From assembly GCF_003265345.1 (NCBI RefSeq), contig NZ_QFWW01000007.1:270036-334035 (forward strand): a stretch of DNA of 64,000 nt. The letters run 5' to 3'. Source of the DNA: Lentzea terrae. GTDB taxonomy: Bacteria; Actinomycetota; Actinomycetes; Mycobacteriales; Pseudonocardiaceae. The notes under the pieces are model-generated. The model was not told the DNA's origin, made no database searches, and saw only the letters and a program-made list of their open reading frames with translations. Within the stretch, counting starts at the first letter, position 1. The number at the start of each line of letters is the position of its first letter. Made by a program: the position numbers and the translations under genes. Shown piece by piece: positions 53,476 to 63,172 of the stretch.

Positions 53476-56043
53476 GTGGACCTCAGATACGAGGCGTTCT
53501 GCTTCGCAGATCGACGGTTCTACGATCTGCAGAGCAGCACCGAAAGCGAGCTCCCAGGGGACGACTTTTCGCGTGAGCTGCCCGAACTCCCGGTGGACTG
53601 GGTGCAGGCCGAGCGCAACGTGTGGCGCCACCTCCACCCCCGCGGAGTGCAGTTGCCGAAGCAGGGCTGGAAGATCCACGTCTCCGCAGGCCTCGACAAC
53701 TCGGCCAGGGTCCTGAAGGCCACTTTCGACTACTGCGTCGAGCGGCGAATTCCGTTCAAGTACCTGCCGACGATCTCGATCGTGCTGGCCCGCAACTCGA
53801 AGTACGCGCCCCGTGAGGGCAGCGGCAAGCTGATCACGATCTACCCGACGGACACCGAGCAACTCGAGCGGATCCTCACCGAGCTCGGCGCAATCCTCAA
53901 CGGTGAGCACGGCGCCTACATCCTCAGCGACCTGCGGTACGGCAAGGGGCCGCTCTACGTGCGCTACGGCGGGTTCTCCGAGCAGTGGCTCGAGCAGGAC
54001 GGCCAGCAGGTGCTCGCGATCGAGGGGCCGGACGGCACCCTGATCCCGGACAAGCGCAAGCCCGTCTTCAGCGTGCCGGAGTGGATCGAGCTGCCGGAGT
54101 TCCTCGCGCCGCATCTGGCCGAGCGCAACGCCGGCGACCCGAGCAGGTTCCCGTACCAGATCAAGAGCTCGCTGCACTTCTCCAACGGCGGCGGCGTCTA
54201 CCTGGCGACCCGCAAGAGCGACGGCAAGGAGGTCGTGCTCAAGGAGGCACGGCCGCACGCCGGCCTCGACCGCGAGGGCCGCGACGCCGTGGCACGGCTG
54301 GAGCTCGAGCACGCGATCCTCACGAAGCTCGAGAACGTCAAGGGCGTGCCGGAGGTGTACGACCGCTTCACCGAGTGGGAGCACCTCTTCGTCGCCATGG
54401 AGTTCATGCCTGGGCGCTCGCTCGGCCAGTGGCTCGGCATGAACTACCCGTTGACGCACAAGGACACCACCGCGGAGCAGCTCGCCGAGTACCGCGACCG
54501 GGCCCAGAAACTCGTCCGCAAGGTCGAAGACCTGATGGCACGGGTGCACGAACGCGGCGTCGTGTTCGGTGACCTGCACACGCTCAACATCCTGGTGGAC
54601 GACGACGATGAGGTCTCGCTGATCGACTTCGAGCTGTCGTCGACGATCGAGGACGTCAAGAGGCCGACGCTCGGCGCGCCGGGGTTCCAGGCGCCGACCG
54701 ACCGCGAGGGCTTCGAGATCGACGAGTACCCGCTCGCGGCGCTCAAGCTGTGGATCTTCCTGCCGCTCAACGCGGTGCTGGAGCTCTCGCCGGCGAAGTT
54801 GAAGCAGCACGTGCACGTCATCCAGCAGCGCTTCGGCCTCGACGACGAGTACTGCCAACAGATCGTCGACGTGCTCACGCCGCGCATCGACCCACCGGAG
54901 GAGCCCGCCTTCACCGCGTTCGACGACCCGGAACCGGACTGGACGGTCGTCCGGAAGTCGATCGCGACGGCGATCCTGCACAGCGCCACGCCACAACGCC
55001 AGGACCGGTTGTTCCCCGGCGACATCGAGCAGTTCGAGGTCGGCGGCACGTGCTTCGGTTACGGCGCGGCGGGTGTGCTGCACGCGCTCGACGTCAGCGG
55101 CGAGGGCCGCTACCCCGAGCACGAGGACTGGCTGATCAAGGCGGTCAAGCAGGATCCGCCGAAGCAGCCCGGTTTCTACGTCGGTGCGCACGGCATCGCG
55201 CACGTGCTGGAGAACTTCGGCCACCACGATCTGGCGACCGAGCTCGTCGACGGCTACGCGCAGCTCGTCGGCACCACGCGGGACCACGGGCTGAGCGCGG
55301 GGCTCGCAGGCATCGGACTCAACCTGCTGCACTTCGCGGACACCCGCGACGACGACCGCTTCGCCGTGCAGGCCGAGGAACTGGCCGAACGGCTCGCGAA
55401 GCAGCTGGCCGGCGCACCAGGACCTGGTGCCAAGGCGAAGGCCGGCCTGCTGCACGGGTGGTCGGGTCCCGCGCTGTTCTTCCTGCGGATGTTCGAGCAC
55501 ACCGGCGAACGGCGCTGGCTCAGGTTGTCGGAGCAGGCGCTGGAACGCGACCTGGCCGAGACGATGATCGCGCTCGACGGCTCGCTGCAGGTGCGGGACG
55601 GCAACTTCCGGTCGCTGCCGTACGTCGGCATCGGCGCGGCGGGCATCGCGCTGGCGCTGGCGGAGTTCGCGCAGGTGGCGCCGGAACGTCCGTGCGCTGA
55701 GCAGCTCCCCGGGCTGCTCAGCGCCTGCACCGGCGAGTTCGTGATCCAGCCGGCGCTCACGCTGGGCAGGGCCGGCCTGATGGCCACGCTCGCCCACGCG
55801 ACGCGCCACCAGCCCGACGAACGGCTCGACCGCGCGGTCCAGCAGCACCTGCGGGCACTCGGCTGGCACGCCACGCGCTACGGCGGCGGGCTCGCGTTCC
55901 CCGGTGTGCAGCTGCGCCGGCTTTCCATGGACCTCAACACCGGCGGTGCGGGCGTCCTGCTCGCCATCGCCTCCACAGTGGACGGACGTCCACCGCTGCC
56001 CTTCCTGAGCAGCACACCAGCCCCGGTTCTAGCGGACCGGTAG
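53476..56043 (+). CDS. ramC: Class III lanthipeptide synthetase (LanKC, RamC/AmfT-type)
   Basis: This 855-residue trifunctional enzyme phosphorylates Ser/Thr of the precursor, eliminates phosphate and closes thioether/labionin rings. The N-terminal lyase region covers about residues 1-210 (FKYLPTISIVLARNSKYAPREGSGKLITIYP). The kinase region, about 215-480, has Lys256 in VLKEARP, Asp366 in GDLHTLNIL and Asp384 in LIDFELS. The C-terminal cyclase-like region, about 500-855, has no evident zinc-ligand set, as expected for class III. GTG 53476 follows GGGGAGGGA and gives the typical VDLRYEAFCFADRRFYD start, like RamC. Upstream frame extension is not coding. It is followed by the precursor and two ABC genes. 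Confidence 0.92.
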   Translation: MDLRYEAFCFADRRFYDLQSSTESELPGDDFSRELPELPVDWVQAERNVWRHLHPRGVQLPKQGWKIHVSAGLDNSARVLKATFDYCVERRIPFKYLPTISIVLARNSKYAPREGSGKLITIYPTDTEQLERILTELGAILNGEHGAYILSDLRYGKGPLYVRYGGFSEQWLEQDGQQVLAIEGPDGTLIPDKRKPVFSVPEWIELPEFLAPHLAERNAGDPSRFPYQIKSSLHFSNGGGVYLATRKSDGKEVVLKEARPHAGLDREGRDAVARLELEHAILTKLENVKGVPEVYDRFTEWEHLFVAMEFMPGRSLGQWLGMNYPLTHKDTTAEQLAEYRDRAQKLVRKVEDLMARVHERGVVFGDLHTLNILVDDDDEVSLIDFELSSTIEDVKRPTLGAPGFQAPTDREGFEIDEYPLAALKLWIFLPLNAVLELSPAKLKQHVHVIQQRFGLDDEYCQQIVDVLTPRIDPPEEPAFTAFDDPEPDWTVVRKSIATAILHSATPQRQDRLFPGDIEQFEVGGTCFGYGAAGVLHALDVSGEGRYPEHEDWLIKAVKQDPPKQPGFYVGAHGIAHVLENFGHHDLATELVDGYAQLVGTTRDHGLSAGLAGIGLNLLHFADTRDDDRFAVQAEELAERLAKQLAGAPGPGAKAKAGLLHGWSGPALFFLRMFEHTGERRWLRLSEQALERDLAETMIALDGSLQVRDGNFRSLPYVGIGAAGIALALAEFAQVAPERPCAEQLPGLLSACTGEFVIQPALTLGRAGLMATLAHATRHQPDERLDRAVQQHLRALGWHATRYGGGLAFPGVQLRRLSMDLNTGGAGVLLAIASTVDGRPPLPFLSSTPAPVLADR

Positions 56044-56085
56044 CAGTAACCCCCGAGAAAGATCCTCTAATAAGGAGAGATTGTC

Positions 56086-56244
56086 ATGGGCTTCATCCTT
56101 GACATGCAGGACCTCGAGACCCCCGAGACCACGAGCGTCATGGCGTCCGGCGGCTCGGGTGGCGGCGGCGGCTCCACCACGGCGTCCAACGCGTCGCTGC
56201 TGCTCCCCTGCTCGCACAGCACCGTCAGCCTGCTGGCCTGCTGA
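56086..56244 (+). CDS. ramS: Class III lanthipeptide precursor, SapB/AmfS-like, 52 residues
   Basis: The leader contains FILDMQDLETPE, matching the LFDLQ-METP leader motif of RamS/AmfS recognised by RamC-type enzymes. The core carries Ser34-x2-Ser37-x4-Cys42 and Ser45-x2-Ser48-x3-Cys52, giving two labionin or lanthionine rings as in SapB. The first ring has four residues between Ser and Cys, with Pro41, where SapB has three. Between leader and core lies SGGSGGGGGSTTAS, a Gly/Ser linker not found in RamS. ATG 56086 follows AAGGAGAG. The mature peptide should be a surfactant morphogen for aerial growth, by family analogy. Confidence 0.93.
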   Translation: MGFILDMQDLETPETTSVMASGGSGGGGGSTTASNASLLLPCSHSTVSLLAC

Positions 56245-56275
56245 GCTGCGTCTCAACTGAACCACCGCGGTAGAT

Positions 56276-56346
56276 GAGCGGCATAGGCGAAGTATGCCGC
56301 TCACCCACCTCTGCAGGGCCCGGCAGCCGGCCAGCTGTCGGGCCCT
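56276..56346 (+). terminator. Two hairpins between precursor and transporter genes (attenuator/processing site)
   Basis: The first hairpin pairs GAGCGGCAT (56276-56284) with ATGCCGCTC (56294-56302). The second pairs AGGGCCCGGCAG (56315-56326) with CTGTCGGGCCCT (56335-56346), 11 of 12 with one G-U. They would raise precursor over transporter mRNA. Confidence 0.65.
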
Positions 56347-56386
56347 CGCTCATGATGCGCCCTCGTGACCCCCGGAGGAACAGCCG

Positions 56387-58006
56387 ATGGCCAAACCCGG
56401 TGACGCTCTGCTGTTCCGCGTGGTCCGCCGGGACCACCGCCCGTGGCTGCTGATGCTCAACGCCGCCGTCGCCACGACCGGCGGTCTGCTGATCCCCGCG
56501 GCGCTCGCCGATGCCGTCGACATGGCGCTCGGCGGCAAGTTCGTGCTGTTCACGATGCTGTGGCTGCTCGGGATGGCGGCGACCGAGATCATCGGTGACG
56601 CGATCGGCATCGTGCTGGCCGCGAGCATCACCAGCCGGGCGACGGCCTGGCTGCGCAACCGTCTCTCGCGCCACCTGCTCGCGCTCGGGCACCCCTCGCC
56701 GTTCGCGGCCGGCGACGCGGTCAGCCGGGTGACCGGTGACTGCGGCAACGCGGGCGGTGTCGTGGTCACGCTGATCTCGCTGGCCATCGCGGCGGTGACC
56801 TCGGTGGGCTCCGTCGTGGCGCTGGCGTTGCTGGACTGGCGGCTCGCGGTGGTGTTCGTGGTGAGCGTGCCGCTGGCGATGTTCCTGGTCCGCACGCACA
56901 TGCAGCTCACCGCCGACGACGTGCTGGCCTACCAGGAGGTGTCCGGCGAGGTGTCGGCACGCCTCGTCGACGCCGTGACGGGCAAGCGCACGATCGCCGC
57001 GGCGGGCATCGCCGACCGGGAGGCCGGGCGGGTGCTGCAGCCGCTGCCCAAGCTCGCCGAAGCCGGCGCGGGCATGTGGCGCACGCAGGCGAAGATGATG
57101 TGGCGCGCGGGTCTGCTGTTGCCTGCCGTCGAGGTGGTCGTGCTGGTCACCGCCGGTTTCGGCGTGATGGCGGGCAGGCTGAGCCCCGGTGACGTGCTGG
57201 CCGCGCTCGGCTACGCCGCTCTGGGCATGAGCATCGTCGGCCAGGTGCCGCAGCTCACCGCGCTGGAGCGCACCCGCGCCTCCGCCACCAGGATCGCCGA
57301 GGTCCTCGACACTCCCCTGCCGGAACGCGCCGAGACCGCCACCTTCGGGTCCGGCTCCGTCGAACTGCGCGACGTCAGCGTCGACGGCGCCCTGCACGGT
57401 GTGCACCTGACCATCCCGGCCGGCACGTTCGCCGCGGTCGTGGGCCGTTCCGGCGCCGGGAAGTCCACGCTGGCCGCGGTGCTGGGCGGACTGTCCCCTG
57501 TGGACTCCGGCGAGGTGCGGCGCGACGGTGAGGTCGGCTACGCGTTCGAACGGCCTGCGCTGCTCGGCGCCACGGTCGGCCGTTCGATCGGCTATGGAAC
57601 GGATGCGGACGAAGTCGAGGTGCGGGACGCAGCCGTCGCCGCCCAGGTGCACGACGTGCTGATCCGGCTGCCGCAGGGCTACGAGACGCCGATCGCCGAC
57701 GCACCGCTCTCCGGCGGTGAGGCGCAACGAATAGGGCTGGCCCGCGCGATCGTGCGAGATCCCCAGGTGCTCGTGCTGGACGACGCCACCGCCAGCCTGG
57801 ACACGGTGACCGAGGCCAAAGTGGACAAGGCGCTGACGACGGCCCTGCCCGGCAGGACACGGGTGGTGGTGACGCACCGCGCGGCGACCGCGGCGCGAGC
57901 GGACCTGGTGGTGTGGCTGGAGAACGGCCGGGTGCGCGGCACCGGCACGCACCAGGAGCTGTGGGACGACGAGGACTACCGGTCCGTCTTCACCGGGGGC
58001 GAATGA
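56387..58006 (+). CDS. ramA: ABC half-transporter (RamA-like)
   Basis: This 539-residue protein fuses six membrane helices (about 20-290) to an ATPase domain. Walker A is GRSGAGKST, the signature is LSGGEAQRIGLARA, and Walker B is VLVLDDATASLD. There is no N-terminal peptidase domain, so the leader must be removed by another protease. ATG 56387 has GGAGGA upstream. It overlaps the next gene by 4 bp and forms a heterodimer with it, by analogy to RamAB. Confidence 0.9.
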   Translation: MAKPGDALLFRVVRRDHRPWLLMLNAAVATTGGLLIPAALADAVDMALGGKFVLFTMLWLLGMAATEIIGDAIGIVLAASITSRATAWLRNRLSRHLLALGHPSPFAAGDAVSRVTGDCGNAGGVVVTLISLAIAAVTSVGSVVALALLDWRLAVVFVVSVPLAMFLVRTHMQLTADDVLAYQEVSGEVSARLVDAVTGKRTIAAAGIADREAGRVLQPLPKLAEAGAGMWRTQAKMMWRAGLLLPAVEVVVLVTAGFGVMAGRLSPGDVLAALGYAALGMSIVGQVPQLTALERTRASATRIAEVLDTPLPERAETATFGSGSVELRDVSVDGALHGVHLTIPAGTFAAVVGRSGAGKSTLAAVLGGLSPVDSGEVRRDGEVGYAFERPALLGATVGRSIGYGTDADEVEVRDAAVAAQVHDVLIRLPQGYETPIADAPLSGGEAQRIGLARAIVRDPQVLVLDDATASLDTVTEAKVDKALTTALPGRTRVVVTHRAATAARADLVVWLENGRVRGTGTHQELWDDEDYRSVFTGGE

Positions 58007-59724
58007 TGCGTTTCTACCTGTCCACGCTCGCCGGGCACCGCCGCGGCGTCCTCGTCCTGCTCGCCTGGTCGGCGCTCGAAGGCGTGCCGGCGTTCTTCGG
58101 CGGCCGCCTCGTCGGCACGGCCGTCGACCGGGGTTTCGCCGCAGGTGATCCGCTGGCGGGCGTCCTGTGGCTGCTCGCCTTCGCGGCACTCGCGATCGCA
58201 GGAGCACTAGGTCAGCGCCAGGTGTTCGCGCGGCTCGGCCACGTGGTCGAACCCATGCGCGACGCCCTGGTCACGCGGATCGTCCAGGGTGTGCTGAAGG
58301 ACCCGACGCACCGCAGGACCCCGGACGCCAGCGCGGTCGCCATGATCACCCGGCACGTCGAGGTGGTCCGCGACGCCACCGCCGGCGTGCTGGTGCAGGC
58401 CCGCGCGCTCCTCGTCACGACGCTCGCCGCGCTCATCGGCCTCGCGACGACGGCCGCCGCGCTGATCTGGCTGGTGGTCCTGCCCATCGTGGCGGCGCTC
58501 GTGTTGTTCGGTCTGCTGCTTCCCTCGCTGGCCAGGCGGCAACGTGACGCCGTCATGGCGGACGAGCGCACCGCCGAGGCGACCGGAACGGTGCTGACCG
58601 GGCTGCGCGACGTCGCCGCCTGCCGGGCCGCCGACGAGGCCTACTCCGACATCGCCACCCAGGTCGGACAGCAGGCCCGTGCCACCGTCACCGTCGCGTG
58701 GGCGAACGCGTTGCGCGCCACCGTGATCGCCCTCGGCGGCTTCGCTCCGATCGTGCTGCTCGTGGCGTTCGCGCCCCCGCTCGTGGCGTCCGGTCAGCTG
58801 ACCACGGGCGCGGTGTTGGCCGCGGTGGTCTACCTGTCCAACAACGTCAACCCCGCGCTGCACGGCCTCGCGCGCACCACCAGCACCGTCGTGATGCGTC
58901 TGATGGTTGCGCTCAAACGACTTCAGGAAGCAGCGCCGCAGCAGACCGATGAACCGGGTGCGGAAGTGCCGTCCAACGGCGAGTTCGTGCTGACGGACGT
59001 CACGTTCGGCTGGAGTCCGGACGCGGAACCGGTGGTGCGCGGCCTCTCGCTCGACCTCCGTCCCGGCGACCACCTGGCCGTGGTCGGACCGTCCGGCATC
59101 GGCAAGTCCACAATGGCCAGTCTGCTCACCGGTCTGATGCCACCGGACCAAGGCCGTGTGCTGTTCGGCGGCTCACCCGTCGACCTGGTGACGCCGACGA
59201 TCAGGCACCACGCCATCGCGCTGATTCCGCAGGAGACGTACCTGTTCACGGGCACTGTGCGGGAAAACCTGACGTTGCTCGCGCCGTGGGCGACCGACGA
59301 AGATCTGACCGAAGCGGTGCACAAGGTTGGCGCCAAACCACTTCTGGACCGGCTGGGTGGCCTCGACGCCGCACTCGGCCACGCGGGCGAAGGGGTTTCC
59401 GCCGGTGAGGCGCAACTTCTGGCACTCGCACGGGTCTACGTCACGTCTGCCGGCGTGGTGATCCTCGACGAAGCGACCTCACACCTGGACCCGGCAGCGG
59501 AAGCCAGGGTCGAACGAGCTTTTGCCCAAAGGGACGGCATTCTCGTGGTGATCGCCCACCGGCTGAGCTCGGCACTGCGCGCGAACCGCGTGCTGGTCAT
59601 GGACGGCGGCAAGCCGTTGCTCGGCACGCACGAACACCTGCTGAAGACGTCCGCGCTCTACGGGCAGCTCATGCTGGCCTGGGACCCCACCCACCACGAG
59701 GAAACCCCGCTGCCCAACCGGTAG
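58003..59724 (+). CDS. ramB: ABC half-transporter (RamB-like)
   Basis: This 573-residue protein has six membrane helices and an ATPase domain. Walker A is GPSGIGKST, the signature is the variant VSAGEAQLLALARV, and Walker B is VVILDEATSHLD. It is the likely partner of the preceding ABC protein for lanthipeptide export. No ramR-type response regulator follows; the next gene is on the other strand and is a DUF3145 protein. Confidence 0.9.
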   Translation: MMRFYLSTLAGHRRGVLVLLAWSALEGVPAFFGGRLVGTAVDRGFAAGDPLAGVLWLLAFAALAIAGALGQRQVFARLGHVVEPMRDALVTRIVQGVLKDPTHRRTPDASAVAMITRHVEVVRDATAGVLVQARALLVTTLAALIGLATTAAALIWLVVLPIVAALVLFGLLLPSLARRQRDAVMADERTAEATGTVLTGLRDVAACRAADEAYSDIATQVGQQARATVTVAWANALRATVIALGGFAPIVLLVAFAPPLVASGQLTTGAVLAAVVYLSNNVNPALHGLARTTSTVVMRLMVALKRLQEAAPQQTDEPGAEVPSNGEFVLTDVTFGWSPDAEPVVRGLSLDLRPGDHLAVVGPSGIGKSTMASLLTGLMPPDQGRVLFGGSPVDLVTPTIRHHAIALIPQETYLFTGTVRENLTLLAPWATDEDLTEAVHKVGAKPLLDRLGGLDAALGHAGEGVSAGEAQLLALARVYVTSAGVVILDEATSHLDPAAEARVERAFAQRDGILVVIAHRLSSALRANRVLVMDGGKPLLGTHEHLLKTSALYGQLMLAWDPTHHEETPLPNR

Positions 59725-59741
59725 CGGGGTCCACTCAGGAC

Positions 59742-60245
59742 TTATCCGACCCGGTGCAACCAGGTCACCGGCGCGCCGTCTCCCGCGCGCCGGAACGGTT
59801 CCAGCGCGTCGTCCCACGCCGCGCCGAGCAGTTCGTCCACGCCGTGCGCGAAGGACTCGCCGCCACGGGCTCTGACCGCGAGCGCACGCAGCTGATCCTC
59901 GTTGACCACGATGTCACCGTTCGCGGACGTGCGGGCGTGCCACAGTCCGAGAACGGGCGCGAAGCAAAAACGCTCGCCGTCCTGACCGGGCGACGGTTCC
60001 TCGGTCACCTCGAAGCGAAGCATGGGCCACGCGCGCAGCGCAGCCACTAGTTTCGCGCCGGTGCCGGCGTCTCCGGTCCATGCGCATTCGGCGCGCAACT
60101 GGCCTGGTGCCGCGGGTTGCGCTGCCCACCTGAGGTCCACTCGTTCACCAAGGGTGCCCGAGATCGCCCACTCGACGTGCGGACAGACCGCAGACGGCGA
60201 CGAGTGGACGTAGACCACGCCACTGGTGCTGCCACGGGTGCTCAC
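59742..60245 (-). CDS. DUF3145 family protein
   Basis: This 167-residue protein matches the actinobacterial DUF3145 family. Landmarks are GVVYVHSSPSAVCPHVEWAISGTLG at the N-terminus, then FEVTEEPSPGQDGERFCFAPVLGLWHARTSANGDI and a WDDALEPFRRAG stretch. Function is unknown. GTG 60245 is taken as the start. The gene converges on ramB with a 17-bp gap. Confidence 0.88.
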   Translation of the reverse strand: MSTRGSTSGVVYVHSSPSAVCPHVEWAISGTLGERVDLRWAAQPAAPGQLRAECAWTGDAGTGAKLVAALRAWPMLRFEVTEEPSPGQDGERFCFAPVLGLWHARTSANGDIVVNEDQLRALAVRARGGESFAHGVDELLGAAWDDALEPFRRAGDGAPVTWLHRVG

Positions 60246-60444
60246 TGCTGACCTCCGCTACTCGACGAGGGACGTCTTCCCCTACGCCTTTGCCGAGCGA
60301 GGTGATCGTGGTGAAACCCGTTCGCTGCATTCTGCCTTGCCTTGAGGCATGTCCGCCATAAGAACCAGCTCGATCATCACCCGACCGGGGCAGATACAGG
60401 TCTTAAGTCCTGTTCTCCCCGGCCGAGTGATGCGTGATCGTGAT

Positions 60445-61788
60445 CTACAGAGCGTTTACCGCGGCGACAACGTCGACTAGACCCGTTCCCTTGTCGAACG
60501 ACGAGGTGTAGAGGCCGGCCGGCACGTAGCCGGTGCCGTACTTGTACGCCGTCGACTTCAGCGCCCGCTCGATGTCCGCGGGGGTCGCGGAAGGCTTGGC
60601 CTGGAACAGCTGCGCGACGATGCCGGCGATCTGCGGAGCCGCCATCGACGTGCCGCTGATCGTGTTGTACGTGCCGAGGTCGAGCAGCCCTGGCCCGTTC
60701 TGCGGGGCCAGGCCGGTCGCGCAGATCGGCAGGTACAGCCGGCAGGCCGAGACGATGTTCTCGCCGGGCGCCGAGATGTCCGGCCAGGTGGCCGAGTTGG
60801 TGGCCAGACCGCGCGAGGAGAAGCTCGACAGCGCGCCGTCGCGGGTGCCGGTCCCCTGGTCGTTGTAGGACGCCACCGAGAGCACGCCGGGCGTCTGGTC
60901 CTGACCAGGCGGGTTGGACAGGTTGGTGCTGCCGTCACCGCCGTCGTTGCCGTTCGCCCACACCACGACGACACCCTCGGCGACCAACTGGCGCTGCAGC
61001 TTGACCGTCACCGAGGCAGGGTCGAACGCCCCGCCGCCAGAGGGCCCGTAGGAGTTGTTGATCACCTTGATCGGCGGGCACGTCGCGGCGGGCACACCGG
61101 TACCGCACGGGGCCTTGTGGTTCTCCAGCACCCAGTTCAGCGCGGCGTCCGCGCCGAGGATGAGGATCGCCGCACCGGTCGAGATGACCACGCCCTTCGC
61201 ACCCGGCGCGGAACCGCCGACCTGAGTGCCGTCGGCGAGCGTGTACGGCGAGCCGATGGCGATGCCGGTGACGTGCGTGCCGTGGCCGCCCAGCGAGGTC
61301 GTGTCGGTGTCGACGATGTTCGGCACCGACACGATGCAGCTGGTGTCCGTGGACCCGTCGGCGACGCAGAGGCTCTTCAGGTTGCGGACGATCTTGCCGC
61401 CCGCGAACGCCGGGTGCGTCGGGTCCACGCCCGAGTCGATCACCGCGACCGAGACGCCCGCGCCGGTCAGCCCGGACTGCTGGGCTTCCCGGCTGCGCGT
61501 GGCAGCGGTGCCGGAGGAGCCCAGGAACTTGGCCGGTTTGGCCACCTCGACGTGCGTGACGCCCGGCTTGGCGCGGGCGGACGAGATCTGCGTCGAGGTG
61601 CCGCGGGCGGCAACCACGCCGATCTTGCGGAAGCTCGTGAGCTTCTGCAGACCGGCGGCCTCCACCGCGTGCTCGGCGGAGGTGAGATCAGAGCCGTGGA
61701 CGTAGACCGTCGAGGACGTCTGGGCGGCCCCGACAGGGGTAGAGGCGGCCACTAGCACTACGGCGAGCAGGGCGGCGCGTTTGAACAT
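60445..61788 (-). CDS. Secreted subtilisin-like serine protease (S8)
   Basis: This 447-residue exported protease has a signal peptide (about 1-21), an inhibitor-I9-like prodomain (about 25-85) and a catalytic domain. The triad is Asp118 (VIDSGVD), His169 (GGHGTHVTG) and Ser381 (ISGTSMAAP), with oxyanion Asn in INNSYG. Several Cys pairs are present. ATG 61788 follows GGAGGG. It could process secreted proteins; a role in trimming the lanthipeptide leader is possible by position only. Confidence 0.92.
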   Translation of the reverse strand: MFKRAALLAVVLVAASTPVGAAQTSSTVYVHGSDLTSAEHAVEAAGLQKLTSFRKIGVVAARGTSTQISSARAKPGVTHVEVAKPAKFLGSSGTAATRSREAQQSGLTGAGVSVAVIDSGVDPTHPAFAGGKIVRNLKSLCVADGSTDTSCIVSVPNIVDTDTTSLGGHGTHVTGIAIGSPYTLADGTQVGGSAPGAKGVVISTGAAILILGADAALNWVLENHKAPCGTGVPAATCPPIKVINNSYGPSGGGAFDPASVTVKLQRQLVAEGVVVVWANGNDGGDGSTNLSNPPGQDQTPGVLSVASYNDQGTGTRDGALSSFSSRGLATNSATWPDISAPGENIVSACRLYLPICATGLAPQNGPGLLDLGTYNTISGTSMAAPQIAGIVAQLFQAKPSATPADIERALKSTAYKYGTGYVPAGLYTSSFDKGTGLVDVVAAVNAL

Positions 61789-61931
61789 GGACCCTCCGTG
61801 AACATAGGCAGGCAATCCACCTAACGAGTGATCCACTTATCGGTGACGGGTGTCACGCAACGTCTCGACTGGCTGCGTTTGGTCAGCCCCGGACCGCTAC
61901 CGTGTCCCCCCGTGCGGAAAGGTGTGGACTC

Positions 61932-63161
61932 GTGCGGTTGATCCGTCTGGGCGCTGAGCCATCGGCCGTTGGGGCGGACGTTCGCGCCGCCCTGACGGCG
62001 TGCGGCGCCGGTACCGAGGTCCTCGGTGGCGTCGCGCTCGTCGGCGTGCAACCACCCGACTGCCCGGTGCCGCTGGACGCGATCGTCGTGCTGCCCAAGG
62101 GCGTGCTGGTGATCGTCGGCGTCGACCTGCCGGACCCGGCGGTGAAGCTCGAGGCACCGCTCGGCGGTCAGTGGAAGATCGACGGGTGGCCGCTGGTCAG
62201 CGAGGACGGGGCGGCGAACCCGGCGACCGAGGCGGTGGCGGCGGCGACCGCGGTGGCGCAACGGATCCAGGCGATGCGCGCGGAGCCGTTGCCGGTCAGC
62301 ACGGTCGTGGCGGTCGGCCCGTTCGTGAGCCAGGTCGTGCAGCCCACCTCCGACCTCAACCGCGGCGTGCGCGTGCTGCACCCCAAACCGTCCACTTTGC
62401 TCTCCGCGGCCCGTGAGCTCGCGACGTCGTCGGTGCTCTGCACGGCCGACCACGCGGCGAAGCTGCTCGCGATCCTGCAGACCACGGGCACCCCGCCGAC
62501 GCCGGCGACACTGCTCGCCGAGGGGTTCAGCGACGCCGTCTCGCCCGACCTCGCGGCCGCCAGCACGATGCTGATCCCGAAGGTGCACGCGGGACCGCTC
62601 GCCTCGCGCAAACGCTTGCCGATCAAGTTGCCGTACCTCGCGATCGGCGCGCTCGTCGCGTTGCTGCTCGTCGTGTGGCTGGTGGTGGCGTTGCCGGGCG
62701 ACGAAAAGCCCGCCGATGCGACGCCCACACCGTCGGCGACGGGGCCGACCACGGTGGTCGTGGACGGCACGACGTTCGTGCCGAAGGACGTGAAGGCGGA
62801 CAAGGAGTGCCAGACGCAGGCGTTCGGTGACGTCAAGGCGTGGCTGGTCGCGAACGAATGCAGCGGACTGCTGCGCGCCACCTACGAGACGACCGTGCAG
62901 GACAAGCCCGCCACGGTGCTGGTGGCCGACCTCGACCTGCTCGACGCACCGAGCGCGGCCGCGTTCCACAAGATCGTCACCGCGCCGGGGTCGGGTGGCG
63001 TCAACGGGCTGGACGGCACCCCGCCGCAGAACGCGGCGTTCGCGAGCGGGGTGAAGGGCACCCACGTGCAGCTGGCGTTCGTCGTGTGGTCCGGTGGCGC
63101 GGGCGACCAGGTGCTCGACCCGATCGCCAAGCAAGCGTTGCGGCTGCCCGCCACCCGGTAG
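61932..63161 (+). CDS. Membrane protein with NERD-like N-terminal region
   Basis: This 409-residue protein has a cytoplasmic N-terminal region with LDAIVVLPKGVLVIVGVDLPD, resembling the nuclease-related NERD strand pattern. One membrane helix follows at about 237-255 (AIGALVALLLVVWLVVALP), then a Thr/Pro linker and an extracytoplasmic domain with two Cys. GTG 61932 follows GGAAAGG. I do not know a function. Confidence 0.65.
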   Translation: MRLIRLGAEPSAVGADVRAALTACGAGTEVLGGVALVGVQPPDCPVPLDAIVVLPKGVLVIVGVDLPDPAVKLEAPLGGQWKIDGWPLVSEDGAANPATEAVAAATAVAQRIQAMRAEPLPVSTVVAVGPFVSQVVQPTSDLNRGVRVLHPKPSTLLSAARELATSSVLCTADHAAKLLAILQTTGTPPTPATLLAEGFSDAVSPDLAAASTMLIPKVHAGPLASRKRLPIKLPYLAIGALVALLLVVWLVVALPGDEKPADATPTPSATGPTTVVVDGTTFVPKDVKADKECQTQAFGDVKAWLVANECSGLLRATYETTVQDKPATVLVADLDLLDAPSAAAFHKIVTAPGSGGVNGLDGTPPQNAAFASGVKGTHVQLAFVVWSGGAGDQVLDPIAKQALRLPATR

Positions 63162-63172
63162 AGGGTGGGGGC

